Below the pieces are notes generated by a model, which did not search any database, was not told where the DNA came from, and saw only the letters and a program-made list of their open reading frames with translations. The translations under genes and the position numbers were made by a program. Positions 60,735 through 64,000 of a stretch of 64,000 bases of DNA are shown one piece after another. Source of the stretch: Histidinibacterium aquaticum (lineage in GTDB: Bacteria > Pseudomonadota > Alphaproteobacteria > Rhodobacterales > Rhodobacteraceae); assembly GCF_008710275.1 (NCBI RefSeq), contig NZ_VYQE01000001.1:558001-622000 (forward strand), in the 5' to 3' direction. How positions within the stretch are numbered: the stretch's first letter is position 1; each line of letters begins with the position of its first letter.

Positions 60735-62177
60735 TCAGAGCCCCTTGGCCTGGTAGCTCGCCACGACCCGCTGGATCGCGACGATGTAGGCCGCGGTGCG
60801 CAGGTCGTGGACGTCGTCGCGGCCGTGCCAGACCTCGGACATGGACTGGTAGGCCTCGCGCATGGTGTCGTCGAGGCCCGAGCGCACCAGCTCCAGCTCG
60901 CCCGCCCCCTGCAGGTAGCGCGACTTGAAGTCCGGGGTCAGCTGCCAGCCGATGCCGGTGTCGGCCGAGAGCCGCTCCAGCTCGGTCACGATCAGCTGGT
61001 GCCGCGATTCCTCCTGCCGGCGCTGCATCCGGCCGAAGCGGATGTGGCTGAGGTTCTTGACCCATTCGAAGTACGACACCGTCACGCCCCCGGCGTTGGC
61101 GTACATGTCGGGGATGATGACGGTGCCCTTCTCCCGCAGGATCTGGTCGCCCCCGGCGGTGACCGGACCGTTCGCCGCCTCGATGATCAGCGGCGCCTTG
61201 ATGCGGGCGGCGTTGTCCTGGTTGATGACCCCCTCGAGCGCCGCCGGAATGAGGATGTCGCACTCTGCCTCCAGCACCTCGGCGCCGTCGGCGTGGTGGT
61301 TCGCGTCCGGGTAACCCGAGACCCCGCCGTGCTTGAGGATCCACTGCTTCACCTGCTCGACGTGCAGGCCGGTCTCGGAGTAGAGCGCGCCGTCGTGCTC
61401 GATGATCCCGGTGATCCGGGCGCCGTCCTCCTCCTGCAGGAACTTCGCCGCGTGGTAGCCCACGTTGCCGAGGCCCTGGACGATCACCCGCTTGCCGTCG
61501 AGCGAGCCCGAGAGGTTCGCCTTCTTCACGTCCTCCGGGTGGCGGAAGAACTCGCGCAGGGCGAACTGCACGCCCCGGCCGGTCGCCTCGGTCCGGCCCT
61601 TGATGCCGCCGGCGTGGACCGGCTTGCCGGTGACGCAGGCGTTGGCGTTGATGTCGGTGGTGTTCATCCGCCGGTACTGGTCTGCAATCCAGGCCATCTC
61701 GCGCTCCGAGGTGCCCATGTCGGGCGCGGGCACGTTCTGGGCGGGGTGGATCAGGTCGCGCTTCGCCAGTTCGTAGGCGAAGCGGCGGGTGATCCGCTCG
61801 AGCTCGTCCTCCTCCCACTGCCGCGGGTCGATGCAGAGCCCGCCCTTGGAGCCGCCGAAGGGCGCCTCGACCAGTGCGCACTTGTAGGTCATCAGTGCTG
61901 CCAGCGCCTCGACCTCGTCCTGGTTCACGCTCATGGCGTAGCGGATGCCGCCCTTGACGGGCTCCATGTGTTCGGAATGCACCGAGCGGTAGCCGGTGAA
62001 GGTGTGGATCGCGCCGCGCAGGCGCACGCCGAAGCGCACGGTATAGGTCGCGTTGCAGACGCGGACCTTCTCTTCCATCCCCGGGGAGAGGTCCATGAGC
62101 GAGACCGCGCGGTTGAACATGATATCGACGCTCTCGCGAAAGGTCGGTTCTCCGGCGGGGCGATGGGGTTGGGACAT
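60735..62177 (-). CDS. Glu/Leu/Phe/Val dehydrogenase (glutamate dehydrogenase-type)
   Basis: A 480-residue hexameric-type amino-acid dehydrogenase. Catalytic lysines in PVKGGIRYAMSV and PFGGSKGG, then the Rossmann domain (GKRVIVQGLGNVGYHAAKFL) and ANGPVTAGGDQIL. Most likely NAD- or NADP-linked glutamate dehydrogenase; glutamate/leucine/phenylalanine/valine selectivity cannot be resolved. AGGAG precedes the ATG. The 119-base gap to soxB allows separate or shared transcription. Confidence 0.93.
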   Translation of the reverse strand: MSQPHRPAGEPTFRESVDIMFNRAVSLMDLSPGMEEKVRVCNATYTVRFGVRLRGAIHTFTGYRSVHSEHMEPVKGGIRYAMSVNQDEVEALAALMTYKCALVEAPFGGSKGGLCIDPRQWEEDELERITRRFAYELAKRDLIHPAQNVPAPDMGTSEREMAWIADQYRRMNTTDINANACVTGKPVHAGGIKGRTEATGRGVQFALREFFRHPEDVKKANLSGSLDGKRVIVQGLGNVGYHAAKFLQEEDGARITGIIEHDGALYSETGLHVEQVKQWILKHGGVSGYPDANHHADGAEVLEAECDILIPAALEGVINQDNAARIKAPLIIEAANGPVTAGGDQILREKGTVIIPDMYANAGGVTVSYFEWVKNLSHIRFGRMQRRQEESRHQLIVTELERLSADTGIGWQLTPDFKSRYLQGAGELELVRSGLDDTMREAYQSMSEVWHGRDDVHDLRTAAYIVAIQRVVASYQAKGL

Positions 62178-62497
62178 CGGGCTCTTCTCCTCTTTGCGTC
62201 TGGCCGCACCCTAGACCCGATTCGTGAGGAAAGTGCACATATTCCGGGCGGCGCGGCATGGTCCGCCCGGCCGGCTGGGCGATGTTTCCCCTACGTCGAC
62301 ACTGGGCCCCACATGCGCCCTTCGCGGCCCGGACGGGCGTCCGCGGGAAACAATGTGGCGCATTTCTGTCTAAACTGCGCCCTCAATGTGCCGCATTCCC
62401 GTGACCTAATCATGGCACGGATACCGCGCCTCCACCGGGGGCACCGCGCCCCCGGCGCGGCGGGCAGGGTGTGGATCCACGAGAGTAAAGGTGCCCG
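62178..62497. other. 320-base divergent intergenic region
   Basis: Lies between the dehydrogenase start and the Tad/VWA gene start. It should contain both promoters, but no convincing hexamer pair was seen. It holds the paired AATGTGSCGCATT sites (62352-62397) and a GC-rich segment next to the VWA gene. No gene is supported. Confidence 0.6.
62352..62397. promoter_or_regulatory. Paired AATGTGSCGCATT sites
   Basis: AATGTGGCGCATT (62352-62364) and AATGTGCCGCATT (62385-62397) differ at one central base and are 33 bases apart centre to centre, about three helical turns. Each is a partial dyad (AATG...CATT). Candidate operator for the divergent dehydrogenase and pilus genes. Confidence 0.55.
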
Positions 62498-64000
62498 ATG
62501 CCGCCGCTGCCAGCCTCCCGACCCCGTCTCCGGGGCCCTGTCGCCGATGCCGTCCGCCGCCTGCGCCAGATGCGCCGCGACGAGCACGGGGGCATGATCA
62601 TCTTCTCGCTCTTCATCTTCGTCGTGATGCTGCTCATCGCGGGCCTCGCGGTGGATTTGCTGCGCACCGAGACGACGCGCACCCGGCTGCAGGGCACGCT
62701 GGACCGCGCCGTCCTCGCCGCCGCCGACCTCGACCAGGAGCTCGACCCCGAGGCGGTCGTGCGCGACTACGTGGCCAAGGCCGGGCTTTCGGATCACCTC
62801 GTCGAGGTCACCGTCTCCAACGACAGCGGCAGCCGCGTGGTGGGCGCCCGGGCCCGCGCCGATGTCCTGCCGTTCTTCTCGCACATGGTCGGGCTGGAGT
62901 CCTTTCCCGCCCCCGCCGCGAGCATGGCCGGCGAGACCGTCAACAAGATCGAGGTCTCGCTCGTGCTCGACATCTCAGCCTCGATGCAGGGGACCAAGAT
63001 CGCCGAGCTTCGGGACGCGGCCAAGCAGTTCGCCGGGACGCTGATCGGCGCGATGGGCGAGGAGCGGATCTCGGTCAACCTCGTCCCCTACTCCACCCAG
63101 GTCGCCGCGCCGACGACGCTCTTCGACCTCTTCGGCAACATCGCCCGCCAGCACGGCTATTCGAGCTGCGCCACGATGGCCGGGGCGGACTACGGCTTCA
63201 CCTCGCTGCTGGGCATCGAGAGCATGACCCAGACCCAGCATTTCGACCCCTGGACGATGTACGGGCCGCTCTACGGCACCGATTCCTCGGACGGCACGCT
63301 GGTCTGCAATCCGCACGACTGGGCTCGGGCGGCACCGGGCCTGACCGGACTGGAGACGATCCAGGACCGGATCGACGCGCTGCAGGCGGACGGGAACACC
63401 TCCATCGACATCGGCATGAAGTGGGGCGCCTCGCTTCTGGACCCGGCCATGAACGCGGTGCTCGCGGCCTTCCAGGGCGACATCGGCGGGGTTGTCCAGG
63501 CGCTCGCCTCCTTCGACGACACCCAGGTCGACAAGATCATCGTGCTGATGACCGACGGCGTGAATACCGACGAGTACCGGCTCGAGGGAATCGACATGAC
63601 TGCGCTCTCGGACATCTGGTTCGACGAGCTGCGCAACGAGATGTGGGTCCGCGCGGAGGGGCGCTGGTTCAACCCGCGCCGCAAGGCCTACGGCTGGAGC
63701 AACACCTGGTTCGACGACGACGAGTGGCCCTGGGGCACGCCGGCCGACGACAACGGCAACGGCTACGACGATGACGGCGAAGGCTGCGGATGGCTCCGGC
63801 CGGACGACGAGTGGATCAACGTCGACTGCGAGATCCGGAACCACCTGCGGCAGCTGACCTACGGCGAGCTCTTCGACCGCGTCTCGGTCCGCTACAACGC
63901 CTACTTTCACCACCGGGCGCAGCACGGCCGCCAGAGCGACTACAACGCCTGGTACGGCGACCTGCTCCGCGCCCCCGCCCGTTCGGCCAAGGACGACCGG
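62498..64000 (+). CDS. TadG-like VWA-domain protein (N-terminal part)
   Basis: An open frame of 501 codons reaching the right edge without a stop. Residues about 33-55 form a hydrophobic segment (MIIFSLFIFVVMLLIAGLAV) after a basic N-terminus with RDEHGG, the TadE/TadG-type prepilin-like anchor. From about residue 150 a von Willebrand A domain begins with the metal-binding DISAS motif, followed by MTDGVNTDEY. A long insert between them (about 275-430) is rich in D, W and Y. Flp pilus assembly or surface adhesion is the likely setting. The ATG has AAAGGTG upstream. Confidence 0.8.
   Translation, partial: MPPLPASRPRLRGPVADAVRRLRQMRRDEHGGMIIFSLFIFVVMLLIAGLAVDLLRTETTRTRLQGTLDRAVLAAADLDQELDPEAVVRDYVAKAGLSDHLVEVTVSNDSGSRVVGARARADVLPFFSHMVGLESFPAPAASMAGETVNKIEVSLVLDISASMQGTKIAELRDAAKQFAGTLIGAMGEERISVNLVPYSTQVAAPTTLFDLFGNIARQHGYSSCATMAGADYGFTSLLGIESMTQTQHFDPWTMYGPLYGTDSSDGTLVCNPHDWARAAPGLTGLETIQDRIDALQADGNTSIDIGMKWGASLLDPAMNAVLAAFQGDIGGVVQALASFDDTQVDKIIVLMTDGVNTDEYRLEGIDMTALSDIWFDELRNEMWVRAEGRWFNPRRKAYGWSNTWFDDDEWPWGTPADDNGNGYDDDGEGCGWLRPDDEWINVDCEIRNHLRQLTYGELFDRVSVRYNAYFHHRAQHGRQSDYNAWYGDLLRAPARSAKDDR

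Overview
The window is high-GC, densely coded DNA from an alphaproteobacterium, most likely of the Rhodobacteraceae/Roseobacteraceae group. The evidence is gene content and order: rpoH and rpoD sigma factors, dnaG next to rpoD, a CarD regulator beside a seven-iron ferredoxin and a SUV3-type helicase, nrdR-ribD, lysC near ptsP, a DUF6476-type small membrane protein abutting a RluD-type synthase, and a soxBDAG sarcosine oxidase operon. No rRNA, tRNA, CRISPR array, prophage or insertion sequence was seen. Both edges cut genes: a Bax-inhibitor-1 gene at the left and a Tad-type VWA/pilus gene at the right.

Layout. 1-2.1 kb: BI-1 fragment, DUF1127 protein divergent from a LysR regulator, riboflavin synthase. 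2.1-6.9 kb: capsule export/Kdo-linker genes (kpsS divergent from a Wza/KpsD-like lipoprotein and kpsC). 6.9-16 kb: housekeeping (RluD-type synthase, rpoH, ribD-nrdR, YjbQ, HlyU-like, rpoD, dnaG). 16-24.4 kb: transporters (SLC13, two EamA, MgtC), YmdB-like phosphodiesterase, two PLP aminotransferases, YciB. 24.5-30.2 kb: ftsY, an AlkB-type membrane monooxygenase, a small secreted protein, xseA, purD. 30.2-38.6 kb: a sugar or polyol ABC transport locus. 38.6-45.3 kb: carD, fdxA, S4 protein, large helicase, TPR protein, SCP2 protein, alpha/beta hydrolase, C4 zinc-finger protein. 45.3-52.3 kb: exonuclease plus ATP-dependent DNA ligase, DeoR regulator plus MFS transporter, lysC, two tandem paralogous secreted acidic proteins. 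52.5-62.2 kb: ptsP, sarcosine oxidase operon with an inserted lipoprotein gene, glutamate-type dehydrogenase. 62.5 kb to the end: Tad/VWA gene.

The most interesting locus is 30.2-38.6 kb. A ribose-class ABC transporter (binding protein, two permeases, double ATPase) and two closely similar NAD-type short-chain dehydrogenases are arranged around a divergently transcribed cytoplasmic protein that joins a winged-helix DNA-binding domain to a complete MalE-class solute-binding fold. Between the divergent units lies a cluster of six AYRTCC half-sites and two perfect inverted repeats, which looks like the operator region. I infer a one-component regulator that senses its ligand with a captured solute-binding domain and controls import plus oxidation/reduction of a polyol or sugar; the substrate is not deducible from sequence.

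Secondary points of interest are the secreted paralog pair with EcfG-like promoter candidates, the divergent genes whose start codons overlap in one CATG, a dispersed double-hairpin repeat found between convergent genes at two places, a carD promoter consistent with known autorepression, and several unassigned inverted-repeat operators. Promoter and operator calls are by eye and carry modest confidence.
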